DNA from: Vampirovibrionales bacterium
GTDB lineage: Bacteria > Cyanobacteriota > Vampirovibrionia > Vampirovibrionales > Vampirovibrionaceae
Reading direction: 5' to 3'
Assembly (NCBI GenBank): GCA_016712355.1
Contig: JADJRF010000005.1
Span: forward strand, 992,001-1,056,000
Length of the DNA stretch: 64,000 nt
Part shown: piece by piece, positions 33,436-40,959 of the stretch
How positions within the stretch are numbered: the stretch's first letter is position 1
How the letters are laid out: the number at the start of each line of letters is the position of its first letter
Notes under the pieces: generated by a model
The model's database searches: none
The model's input: only the letters and a program-made list of their open reading frames with translations
What the model was told of the DNA's origin: nothing
Made by a program: the position numbers and the translations under genes

Positions 33436-35082
33436 TCAGACCTTAATATATTCAGTTCTAAAGAGTGGATGGACACTCCATAAGGTTTCATTTTTTAGGT
33501 CAAGATCAATTACATCAGTTTTCAGTGCGGATTCAAAATGGATTGACCCGTCATTTGCGCACTTCCCAATGAACCCTACTTTAAATAAAACCTTTATCAG
33601 TTCTTTGATTTTATAATCGTCGCTCTTGTGTGGTGATGAAAATATATCCTGCATGTAATCGTCGTCAGTTGATTTTGCCATTATATGTCTCTCAATAGTT
33701 TTAAATTCATTCAGAAGATTTTGAGTGGTAAATTCATTACCAATGTCGCTTACAGATATAAAATAACCTTCCAAATTATGGTAAACATTTTTCCATTCAT
33801 GGCTCAATGCCTGCATTCTTCGCGAGCGAAAATTTTCTTCGGCTGCGATAATATGTTTCGCCTCTATTTTTGACGAGCTGTCAGCTTCTATAATACAGTT
33901 GTTGACAAAATCAATAACATCTCTCGGTCGCATCATGGAGCGTTCTAATATATATGTGTGTGCGCTTTTCCCCTCGATGGAAACATTAAAAATATCATTA
34001 AATTTTACACTTTGTCTGCGACTATACTGTCTTTCGAAAAGACGGTTTATCCTTGTGTCGAGCATATCTGTAAGTCTTAATGCGCTCCAGTTTAGTTTTA
34101 TGATGAATGCATCATCCTTTTCTACTTGTCGGTTTGAAAGCAAGCAGGTTTTATAGTGCAAATCGCTTCTCAGTGCGATAATAATCTTTAAATTTGGTAT
34201 GTCTGAGAAAGTTCTGATAGAAGTCATTAATGCGTTAATTAATTTGTACTTGGCATCCTCGTCAATCCAATCTTGATCTAAGTCATCTACAAGAACAACT
34301 ATTTTTTTTTGAAAATTTTCTTTAAAATGCGCCGCAAGTATCTCGACAATATTCTCGAGATGTTTTAGTTGCTCCTTGTTTACGTAAGAGCTCGCAGCGG
34401 TTTGTATTTCTCTCCTTTCGCTTGAAGAAAGATCGGCGCTCGAAGTTAAGAAATTCATAATGGCAGCTTTGCTATCTAGTCCTGCCTGGATTTCTGTCGT
34501 TACTTTCTCAGGAAACTCTTCAGAGAACCAAATTCCATTGTACTTGCTCAGGTAGTTTTTAATCTTTTTTATTTTTTCTGAGGGTCTCCCATGGGATAGG
34601 TGGTTGATAAATCTCTCAAGAGAAAAGCCTTCTCCCTCATCAAAAAAATAGCTTTTTATTATTTTTGATGTAATTTCGTGAAGCCACAAAAATTTATAAA
34701 ATGCGTCAAAGTTAATTCCTTCTTTTTTAAGCCTGTCTAAGAAAGGCACATTTAAAATGTATTCAAGTGCAAATGTTTCTGGTCTAATGCAAATAGAAAT
34801 GTCACTACTCTCTTTTATTTTTCTTAATAATGCCGTTTTCCCTGACCCTGTTCGGCCAAGTAAAATCATCTTGTTATTTGAAAAATCTACGAGCTCTTCG
34901 TATTCAGGTGTTTCAATGAAGCATTCGCTTAAGAATTCATCAGTCTCTGCCGCCTGATCTCCAATGTTCATGTTCTTTCTAAAAGTGATTTGAGGGTTGC
35001 TCATAATTAGTTGCCCAATATTATTGCCACTCTTTAAGAGTTTAGCACTTAATGCGAAATTTGATCTAAAGGGCACATTCAT
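33436..35082 (-). CDS. Large P-loop ATPase (Sll1717-like / putative defence ATPase)
   Basis: 548 residues. Near the N-terminus, IGDQAAETDEFLSECFIETPEY leads into a Walker A LLGRTGSGKTALL (about 73-86). A Walker B follows as KIVVLVDDLDQDW (about 263-275). Later, IIALRSDLHY resembles a sensor-type segment, and MMRPRDVIDFVNNC is a motif of KAP/STAND-related NTPases. The C-terminal 150 residues are predicted winged-helix-like. The arrangement matches, as I recall, the P-loop ATPase family typified by Sll1717. Such genes often lie in defence islands. The gene is AT-rich, unlike its flanks, and has no partner beside it. The start could be this ATG or internal Met 27 or 38. Function not established. 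Confidence 0.65.
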   Translation of the reverse strand: MNVPFRSNFALSAKLLKSGNNIGQLIMSNPQITFRKNMNIGDQAAETDEFLSECFIETPEYEELVDFSNNKMILLGRTGSGKTALLRKIKESSDISICIRPETFALEYILNVPFLDRLKKEGINFDAFYKFLWLHEITSKIIKSYFFDEGEGFSLERFINHLSHGRPSEKIKKIKNYLSKYNGIWFSEEFPEKVTTEIQAGLDSKAAIMNFLTSSADLSSSERREIQTAASSYVNKEQLKHLENIVEILAAHFKENFQKKIVVLVDDLDQDWIDEDAKYKLINALMTSIRTFSDIPNLKIIIALRSDLHYKTCLLSNRQVEKDDAFIIKLNWSALRLTDMLDTRINRLFERQYSRRQSVKFNDIFNVSIEGKSAHTYILERSMMRPRDVIDFVNNCIIEADSSSKIEAKHIIAAEENFRSRRMQALSHEWKNVYHNLEGYFISVSDIGNEFTTQNLLNEFKTIERHIMAKSTDDDYMQDIFSSPHKSDDYKIKELIKVLFKVGFIGKCANDGSIHFESALKTDVIDLDLKNETLWSVHPLFRTEYIKV

Positions 35083-35438
35083 AAGACAGCTTCAATATGG
35101 GAATGTGGCAAATATTCAGTGTTGTGGATTTGGCCTACATATGATTCTCCGCCTAGGTAAAACATAAGGTCTGTATGTGTCTAAGCCATGGAGAGTACCT
35201 TCGAATAGTAAAAGGCTTCACACTTAAATCGAGTCAAATAGTGATGTATGCGCATATCAGAACTCTTTGGGAATCAGGTTCTGGCTTTTTCGGGAAAATG
35301 TTTGCCATAGGGAAAGACGGCGCATGTACAGGATAGTAATCCATGTACACCTGCTCTATTTTGATAAATAAGATTGTTCATGAGCATGCTTGCTTGTGTG
35401 GGTATTCCGAGTAAAAGTTAGTGGATTAGTATGGATTT
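35083..35438. other. AT-rich gap in the island
   Basis: About 355 bases between the ATPase start and the possible small gene. No coding sequence, RNA or repeat that I can support. Confidence 0.5.
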
Positions 35439-35672
35439 TCAAGGTACTTCGAACATTGACTGATTGATGATAGCTGCAGTCATTTTTATTATGTTTGTAG
35501 CGATAGACTTCTGCTGAGAAGGCTTTTTTAACTGCTTTTGTGCTGCGATACCTACTGACTTTTCAGGACCTCTCTTCTCATTAGATTTGTCATCCCCAAA
35601 AGGCTTCCCTCGTCGAGGGCGCTTTGTTTTTGCTACAGTAAGGGCGTTGCGCTCGCAGAAAATCAGGCCCAT
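35439..35672 (-). CDS. Possible small basic protein
   Basis: 77 residues, very Lys/Arg-rich (KTKRPRRGKPFGDDK), at the right edge of the AT-rich island and divergent from the MFS gene, overlapping its first ATG by two bases. No ribosome binding site stands out and I know no family. It may be a chance open frame. Confidence 0.25.
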   Translation of the reverse strand: MGLIFCERNALTVAKTKRPRRGKPFGDDKSNEKRGPEKSVGIAAQKQLKKPSQQKSIATNIIKMTAAIINQSMFEVP

Positions 35673-36957
35673 GACGCCGCCCGCTATTGAACAATTGCAC
35701 GCTCCTCAGGCTCCCGTGACCCGCGCGCCGGGTAAAGGATCCGCTATCGTCACGCTGGCCGCAGGCTTGCTGGTGATGACGGCGCTGGGCGTGGGGTACG
35801 GATGGAGCCTCTTTGTACCGGCGCTCATCCGCCAGTACGACTGGACGCATCAACAGGCCCAAACGGTCTTTGGCGCGCTGATTGCGATTTATTCGCTCAC
35901 GATGATTGGCGTCGGCCCGCTGGTCTCGCGCTGGGGACCCAAGCCGCTAACGCTGATCAGCGCCGGGCTGTTTATTGCGGGGATGTCGATGGCTGCTGCG
36001 TCTGGCGGTCACTACCTCCCGACGCTGGCGGCGATTGGCGGGCTGGTGGGCGTCGGCGTCGGTTTTGGCTACGTCACCGCCCTGACCACGTGTATTGAGT
36101 GGTTTCCGAATCGCAAGGGCGCCATCGCCGGGCTGGTCGCGGCGGGCTTCGGCGGCGGCCCCATGCTGATGACGCTGACGCTGGAGCCCTTGTTAACGCG
36201 CGGCATGGATGTCCTCAAAGCTTTTGAGATACTGGCAATCGCCAACGGGGCGGCCCTGCTGCTGGGCGCCTTGCTGATACGCCGTGCGGCCAAATCCCCT
36301 GCGCGCCATCATTTCGCCGAGGGCGCGCCCCAACCGCCGGAATCTCCGAAAACAATCGGCGATACCCTGAAGAAGCCCGCCTTCTGGACGCTGTTTGTCG
36401 GGATGCTGGCCGATACCTTTACGGGGTTTCTGTTGATTGGCGCTATTAAGCCCATGGGGCTGGCCTTTGGATTCGACAGCGCCACGGCGGCGGCAGGCGT
36501 GTTATTTCTGGCGCTTGGGAATTGCGCAGGGCGCTTTGTCTGGGGGCTGATTGCCGATCGCTTTCACGCGCGCTCCATTCCGCTGTCGCTGGGGTGTCTG
36601 GCCCTGGCGCCGCTGTCTCTGCTGATGGGCGCCCATCAATCGGCGGCGTATTATCTGGGCGCGACGCTTACCGGCTTTTGCTTTGGCGCTGCGTTCTCGG
36701 TATACCCCAGCCAGATTGCGTCGCGCTTTGGGCTTGCGCGCGTGGCCACGCTTTATCCCCTTATCTTAATCGCTCAGGCCATGTCAGCGATTCTGGGCCC
36801 GCCCATCGGGGGATGGATTATCGATCACTGGAACCGCTACGACTTGCTGATTGCGCTGGCGGCGCTCTCATCGGCGCTGGGGCTTCTTATCGTGTGGATT
36901 CTGGACGCGCCCTTGCGTCGCGGGCGCGTTAAGGCGCCTCAATCAGGGGTAGCGTGA
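35671..36957 (+). CDS. MFS transporter, oxalate/formate antiporter-like
   Basis: 428 residues from the ATG of MTPPAIEQL with 12 predicted membrane segments. Family-like features are YGWSLFVPALIRQYDWTHQQAQTVF in the first helix pair (the WSLF-P motif), GxGVGFGYVTALTTCIEWFPNRKG after helix 4, and NCAGRFVWGLIADRF in the second half. These resemble the OFA subfamily, which exchanges small carboxylates. Substrate is not certain. Its last 29 bases overlap the convergent TPS-domain gene. Confidence 0.85.
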   Translation: MTPPAIEQLHAPQAPVTRAPGKGSAIVTLAAGLLVMTALGVGYGWSLFVPALIRQYDWTHQQAQTVFGALIAIYSLTMIGVGPLVSRWGPKPLTLISAGLFIAGMSMAAASGGHYLPTLAAIGGLVGVGVGFGYVTALTTCIEWFPNRKGAIAGLVAAGFGGGPMLMTLTLEPLLTRGMDVLKAFEILAIANGAALLLGALLIRRAAKSPARHHFAEGAPQPPESPKTIGDTLKKPAFWTLFVGMLADTFTGFLLIGAIKPMGLAFGFDSATAAAGVLFLALGNCAGRFVWGLIADRFHARSIPLSLGCLALAPLSLLMGAHQSAAYYLGATLTGFCFGAAFSVYPSQIASRFGLARVATLYPLILIAQAMSAILGPPIGGWIIDHWNRYDLLIALAALSSALGLLIVWILDAPLRRGRVKAPQSGVA

Positions 36958-37852
36958 TCGTGTCAAGGCTGTCGCCCTTGGGCTGCGAGCTGACGCGGTC
37001 GTCCTGCATCGGAATCGTCACCAGCATCGGCTCTGTCGAGGCGTGGTTTTCAGCCTCGGCGCGGATGACGCCGCTGATGGCGACATAAGGCGCATTCACC
37101 ACGCCGGCGTTGCTGATGCGCAGGCGCGTATCGCCCGCCTCAATCGAATGCGGCTCGATAGCAAACGGCAGATTTGCGGCGATTTCTGGCGAATCGCTCA
37201 AGCCGTAGACGGTTTTTCCTGAGGACGCCCGGACGCGGCCCGACGGCGAAAACACAATGCCCGTGTTGTCAATGTCATCGGCAATCAGGTCGACCTGCCC
37301 TTTTTGAAAGGCTTGAATGACGCCACGGTTGCGCACGCTGCCGGAGCCGACGTCCAGCGGATGCGAAAATACCCAGCGATGACTTAAGAAGGCGGCATTT
37401 GAGAGCCCGTGCCACGACACCACGCAACCGGAAGCCTGAAGGGTGGCGCTGGGCTCAAGGACAACGCCGGCGCGACTGACGAGGACCATAACGCCATTGG
37501 CGTTGACGGCTCCCTGAATCGAGGCGGGCTTGCTGGCGTCCAACACCCGATTCAGCACCGAGGCGTTGGCGTTGGGCAGAATAAAATTGACGGTTTCGCC
37601 TGCCGCCACGTCAAACGAGCGCCACTCCAGAATAGCCTGCGCCGAGCGGATTTCAATATTCCAGACGTTCTCGCCATGGGTCACGCGAACATCCCCGCTG
37701 GCCACGCGCGGCTCTGTCGCAATCGCCCATCCGCCTGCCGATGCGCTCAGGCCCAAGAGGGCCAGCGCCAGCGTAACGCCTGTCGCCGCGCGCCGAATCG
37801 CCTGGGGCGCGAGCCCCTGAAAGGCGTTTTTAAGAAATGCGGGCGATTTCAT
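36929..37852 (-). CDS. Short TPS-domain exoprotein (filamentous haemagglutinin N-terminus-like)
   Basis: 307 residues. After a signal peptide (about 20-45), a two-partner-secretion haemagglutination domain is visible: AILEWRSFDVAAGETVNFIL, then ASVLNRVLD, IQGAVNANGVMVLVSRAGVVL and a GxVRNRGVI segment. These match AIINWxSFNIGxGExVxFxQP, NRV and GxxxANGxVxLxNPxGIxF. TPS proteins are normally hundreds to thousands of residues long; here only the secretion-type domain and a short tail remain. No TpsB partner lies nearby. It may be a free-standing domain or a truncated adhesin. Confidence 0.75.
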   Translation of the reverse strand: MKSPAFLKNAFQGLAPQAIRRAATGVTLALALLGLSASAGGWAIATEPRVASGDVRVTHGENVWNIEIRSAQAILEWRSFDVAAGETVNFILPNANASVLNRVLDASKPASIQGAVNANGVMVLVSRAGVVLEPSATLQASGCVVSWHGLSNAAFLSHRWVFSHPLDVGSGSVRNRGVIQAFQKGQVDLIADDIDNTGIVFSPSGRVRASSGKTVYGLSDSPEIAANLPFAIEPHSIEAGDTRLRISNAGVVNAPYVAISGVIRAEAENHASTEPMLVTIPMQDDRVSSQPKGDSLDTITLPLIEAP

Positions 37853-38205
37853 CAGAAAGGTAATCCGCCGATGGCGCTGACAATTATGGAAGGCGATGGG
37901 CGCAGCGCATTACCCATTCGTATCATGGGTATCGACTGGTTCTTTAAATCCTTTAGAAGAGCCCTCATAGAGCGGATTTGAGAGGAAATGCCCTGTGCCG
38001 GATTTTACGGGCGAGCAGAACGACAAGGGGCGTAGCGCTTTGCGTGAGGGCTGCCTGCCTCATTGAAAGGCGCTGCGCGCAGACGTCGACGGGACGAAAG
38101 CGTATCCTCAGTTCTTGATATACCCGTTTTTGTATGCGTTAAAACAGCTTTGTGTCGACACATCGTTCTTTTGGCCCGGATCGGGTTGGGAGCGAAAGGG
38201 GGGAA
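37853..38205. other. Intergenic region downstream of the 38206-38607 gene
   Basis: About 350 bases with no supported gene. It holds the leader of the TPS-domain gene and a modestly AT-rich stretch near 38110-38165. No hairpin of note. Confidence 0.45.
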
Positions 38206-38607
38206 TCAGGCCATGGGAGACGGATCTTCCGAACCGGCCAGCGTCTCCTCGATCATGCGCACCACCGCCGGTAAAATCATCCGCTGAACTTCGACCGGAC
38301 AATCCTTGAGCAGGCGCATGGCCGAGCGCAGGGTTTCATTGACGTCATACCAGCGACGTCGGCGGGAGCGGGCCTGCGGCGTGTCGCAATCGGCCAGCAT
38401 GCGCTGAAGCGTTTCATGATCGACGGCGTCGTTTTCCACCACGCCCTCAAAGCCGCTCTGATGCTCGACGATAATCTTGATAATATTGAGCGCCACTTGC
38501 GCCTGATAGCGATCTTCGGCGTCGCGCAACTGCGCCATGGCGCGCCGCAAAGCGGGATCGCGGTCGTACCAGCGTAAGGCGTCGTCATCGCTGGCGGCAG
38601 GCGTCAT
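38206..38607 (-). CDS. Small protein with internal duplication (WYDxDPxLRxAM repeats)
   Basis: 133 residues from the ATG of MTPAASDDD. Two halves repeat a pattern: RWYDRDPALRRAMAQLRDA...IIKIIVEHQ and RWYDVNETLRSAMRLLKDC...VVRMIEETL. Each half has a Trp-Tyr-Asp start followed by two amphipathic helices. I recall comparable WYD-repeat proteins in Vampirovibrionia but know no function. No signal or membrane helix. Open frame upstream to 38682 lacks a convincing start. Confidence 0.65.
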   Translation of the reverse strand: MTPAASDDDALRWYDRDPALRRAMAQLRDAEDRYQAQVALNIIKIIVEHQSGFEGVVENDAVDHETLQRMLADCDTPQARSRRRRWYDVNETLRSAMRLLKDCPVEVQRMILPAVVRMIEETLAGSEDPSPMA

Positions 38608-38805
38608 GAGGCGGGTCCTTCTTGCAAAAACGGGATAAAAACAAATCCAGTCGACACGCCGCAAACGCGTGAGGCGTCCCACGCAGACATTGGCATAAAT
38701 GCCTTCAGTGAGCGCGTATACAAGCGCCGCTCGCCAAAAACCTCTACCCCAAAGGGAGTGCGCGCCCTGTGCGTCGTCTCAACCCCCATTATACTGCCCG
38801 CCGCG

Positions 38806-38835
38806 TTGACAAGCGCCCTCCATTAAGACCATAAT
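38806..38835 (+). promoter_or_regulatory. Promoter of tRNA-Met
   Basis: A perfect TTGACA -35 box and a CATAAT -10 box with an 18-base spacer end 10 bases before the tRNA. This is the clearest sigma-70-type promoter in the window. Confidence 0.8.
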
Positions 38836-38845
38836 ACTCCCGCTT

Positions 38846-38919
38846 GGCATAGTAGCTCAGTTGGTTAGAGCACACGGTTCATACCCGTGGTGTCGGTGGT
38901 TCGAATCCACCCTATGCCA
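38846..38919 (+). tRNA. tRNA-Met (CAT)
   Basis: Acceptor GGCATAG pairs with CTATGCC; the anticodon arm CACGG-TTCATAC-CCGTG gives CAT; the T arm has GGTTCGAATCC. CCA is not encoded (the 3' end is followed by TTTTATTTT). The first acceptor pair is G-C, so this is an elongator-type tRNA-Met rather than initiator; a lysidine-modified Ile tRNA cannot be excluded. Confidence 0.93.
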
Positions 38920-38976
38920 TTTTATTTTGGCATCCGGCCTGACATTCAGGCCTCCAATCCAGAGAGGCTTGCGGGT

Positions 38977-39234
38977 ATGGCAGCTTTTTCGCCGCCGACG
39001 CTGAAAACAGCGCTAATTGTAATGATGCGCGCCTCGGCGCCTCTGGTGCTGTATCCCGATAACGCCGAAGCGCTTTACGAGGAATTAAAGGCTGTCATTC
39101 GCAACGCCAAGCCGTCGGCCCCCAAGCTGATAGAGAAAACGGCGAATGGTCCCCTCAAGCGCGTGGCGCTTCTCGACACCGAAATTACGGGCGTGTCGCT
39201 CCAAGTGGGCATGGCGCCGCCAGCGGGCTTGTAA
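38977..39234 (+). CDS. Small conserved protein of unknown function
   Basis: 85 residues from the ATG of MAAFSPPTLK, with GAGAGG shortly upstream. The pattern TALIVMMRASAPLVLYPDNAEALYEEL and LKRVALLDTEITGVSLQ suggests a small alpha/beta protein; I recall similar ones in Vampirovibrionia. It starts 57 bases after tRNA-Met with no terminator between, so it may be read from the same promoter. Function unknown. Confidence 0.65.
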   Translation: MAAFSPPTLKTALIVMMRASAPLVLYPDNAEALYEELKAVIRNAKPSAPKLIEKTANGPLKRVALLDTEITGVSLQVGMAPPAGL

Positions 39235-39264
39235 CATCGCGCCTAACGAGCGGGGGCGACGGGA

Positions 39265-40104
39265 CTAATCGCGTTTTTCGTAGAGGCAGCCGGGCAGATG
39301 AAGCGTCGTCGCCGGGCCAAACGCCTGCTGCAGAAAGCCAAGGCATGCTTCACGCTGCTCGGCGGCTTCGGGTAAGTGATCGCCGCCCACTTCGCGGGCA
39401 TGCTCAGGATACCCGGACAGCCACAACAGGCCGCCCGCCGGGAGGCTCTCATAGCAACGCTCTAAAACAGTCAACGGCTGGCGTACGTGCTCCAGCACCT
39501 CTCCGGCCAGAATAATATCCTGTGCGCCCAAATCGGGGTACAGATTGTCTTCGCTGACGGCAATCACGTCATGCGTCAGTCCTCGCTGCTCAAAGCGCCA
39601 GCGGGCAAAGTCCAGATTGCCGCCTTCGATATCGCACAAGGTGATGCGATAGCCAAAAACCGCCAGCGACAGGCCGTAATCGCCAACGCCGCAGCCATAG
39701 TCCAGAACCTTCAGGCGCGATCGAACAGCAGGCCGAAAACGTCCATTAAAATACTGTGCCAGTTTCGCCGCCACCGGAAAGCGGCTATAGGCCAATTGCA
39801 TGCGCGCCGTATAGAAAAAGCGCGCGTCACGGTAATTGCGCATCAGGCCCGCGTCATCGCCGGTTTGCGTGAAGCAGGCTTCAAGCGCCGCTTTATCGCG
39901 GATGCTGGGGATGGCCATCGCCTCATCGGGCGTCAGGCGGTAAAAATCGCAGAATTCGCGCAAACGGTCGTCTGCCAGCGACAAGACGCCTTGCCGTAAG
40001 GTCTTTTTCGCCAGTGTCGGCTCATCCAGCGTCAGATTGTCGCGATCGAACAGCCACGAGCGCAGCTTGAGGGCGCGTTTTTCAAACGAGCGGCGCAAAT
40101 GCAT
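39265..40104 (-). CDS. Class I SAM-dependent methyltransferase
   Basis: 279 residues. A helical N-terminal 100 residues are followed by a Rossmann methyltransferase domain: motif I VLDYGCGVGDYGLSL, an acidic residue ending strand 2 (TLCDIEGGNLDFA), and motif IV region DIILAGEVLEHVRQP, with post-motif LPAGGLLWLSGYPEH. The VLEHV-P pattern resembles UbiE/UbiG-type and lipopolysaccharide or secondary-metabolite methyltransferases. Substrate unknown. Single gene. Confidence 0.82.
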   Translation of the reverse strand: MHLRRSFEKRALKLRSWLFDRDNLTLDEPTLAKKTLRQGVLSLADDRLREFCDFYRLTPDEAMAIPSIRDKAALEACFTQTGDDAGLMRNYRDARFFYTARMQLAYSRFPVAAKLAQYFNGRFRPAVRSRLKVLDYGCGVGDYGLSLAVFGYRITLCDIEGGNLDFARWRFEQRGLTHDVIAVSEDNLYPDLGAQDIILAGEVLEHVRQPLTVLERCYESLPAGGLLWLSGYPEHAREVGGDHLPEAAEQREACLGFLQQAFGPATTLHLPGCLYEKRD

Positions 40105-40308
40105 GGGTGAAGCGATCCTCCAGAGATCGGGGCGACAGGGCGCATCTTATCATAAATCTCCTGCATTGCCGCAGGGAGGCTCTGCTCGCTGCGCGCGCGG
40201 CTGTGGTACAATGCCGCCGGATTAGAGGCCGCAAGAACGAGAAGAAGCGCGAGAACCCGCGGCAAAAGAATCTAACAAGAGAATCTAATCTAAAAAGAGG
40301 AGACCCCC

Positions 40309-40875
40309 ATGAGGATGCCCCCCGCCCTCCTGCTCCAAGGCGCGCTGTTAGGCGGCCTGACGCTGTTTCTGGTTTTCATGACCTCCTGGATGGCCCTGCC
40401 CTTTCATATGCAGGGACTGCGCGGATTCAAGGACGAAGCCGCCGTTGCCCGCGTCTTGCGCGACAATGCGCCCGTCCACGGCGTTTACATGATGCCGGGA
40501 ATGCGCGCCGACGGCTCTCCAACGGTGGCTCACGGGCTGCCTAAAGTCTTTGCGTCGGTCTATCCGCCCGGATGCTCTGAAGCCAATATGCCGCGCTATC
40601 TCACCCTGGAGTTTCTGACGGATGTCGTCGCCGCAGGCTTGCTCACCGCCTTGCTGTTGATGGCGGGGCCTTTGACCTTTCGACAACGCGTGGCGTTTTC
40701 GGCGCTCACCGGCGCGTTGCTCGCGCTGGTCGCTTCGGCGCCCAACTGGAACTGGTGGCGCTTTACGGGAGATTACCTCTGGCCCGGCGTGATCGATGAT
40801 CTGGTTGCCACCACGCTGTGCGGCGCGGTAATTGCCTGGCTAATCGGTCGCTGGGAACGCCGCGCATCGGCTTGA
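40309..40875 (+). CDS. Hypothetical integral membrane protein
   Basis: 188 residues with four predicted membrane segments (about 8-28, 100-122, 124-145 and 160-180). The first loop GLRGFKDEAAVARVLRDNAPVHGVYMMP is a conserved extracytoplasmic stretch that I recall in a widespread uncharacterised family (FKDE-x2-V-x3-L-x2-NAP). The ATG has AGAGGAG at a short distance. It lies alone before the aconitase gene. Confidence 0.6.
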   Translation: MRMPPALLLQGALLGGLTLFLVFMTSWMALPFHMQGLRGFKDEAAVARVLRDNAPVHGVYMMPGMRADGSPTVAHGLPKVFASVYPPGCSEANMPRYLTLEFLTDVVAAGLLTALLLMAGPLTFRQRVAFSALTGALLALVASAPNWNWWRFTGDYLWPGVIDDLVATTLCGAVIAWLIGRWERRASA

Positions 40876-40959
40876 CGCCTGCTGCGCTGACATCCGGCAG
40901 ACGTCAGGCTAATCACCCGATTCATAACAAACTGCGATGAGATAAAGGAGTCCCTTGCG

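Larger units (their letters stand above)
33239..35640. mobile_element. AT-rich genomic island at tRNA-Val
   Basis: From the base after the tRNA to about 35640 the sequence is far more AT-rich than its surroundings and holds a single large ATPase gene and possibly one small gene. No integrase, transposase or second copy of the tRNA 3' end is visible at the right edge. Acquisition by transfer is inferred from composition and position; the element is minimal or decayed. The 196 bases between tRNA and ATPase stop hold no gene. Confidence 0.6.

Noticed and set aside
35590..35680. att site duplicating the tRNA-Val 3' end at the right edge of the island
   Set aside because: No copy of the tRNA 3' sequence could be found there.
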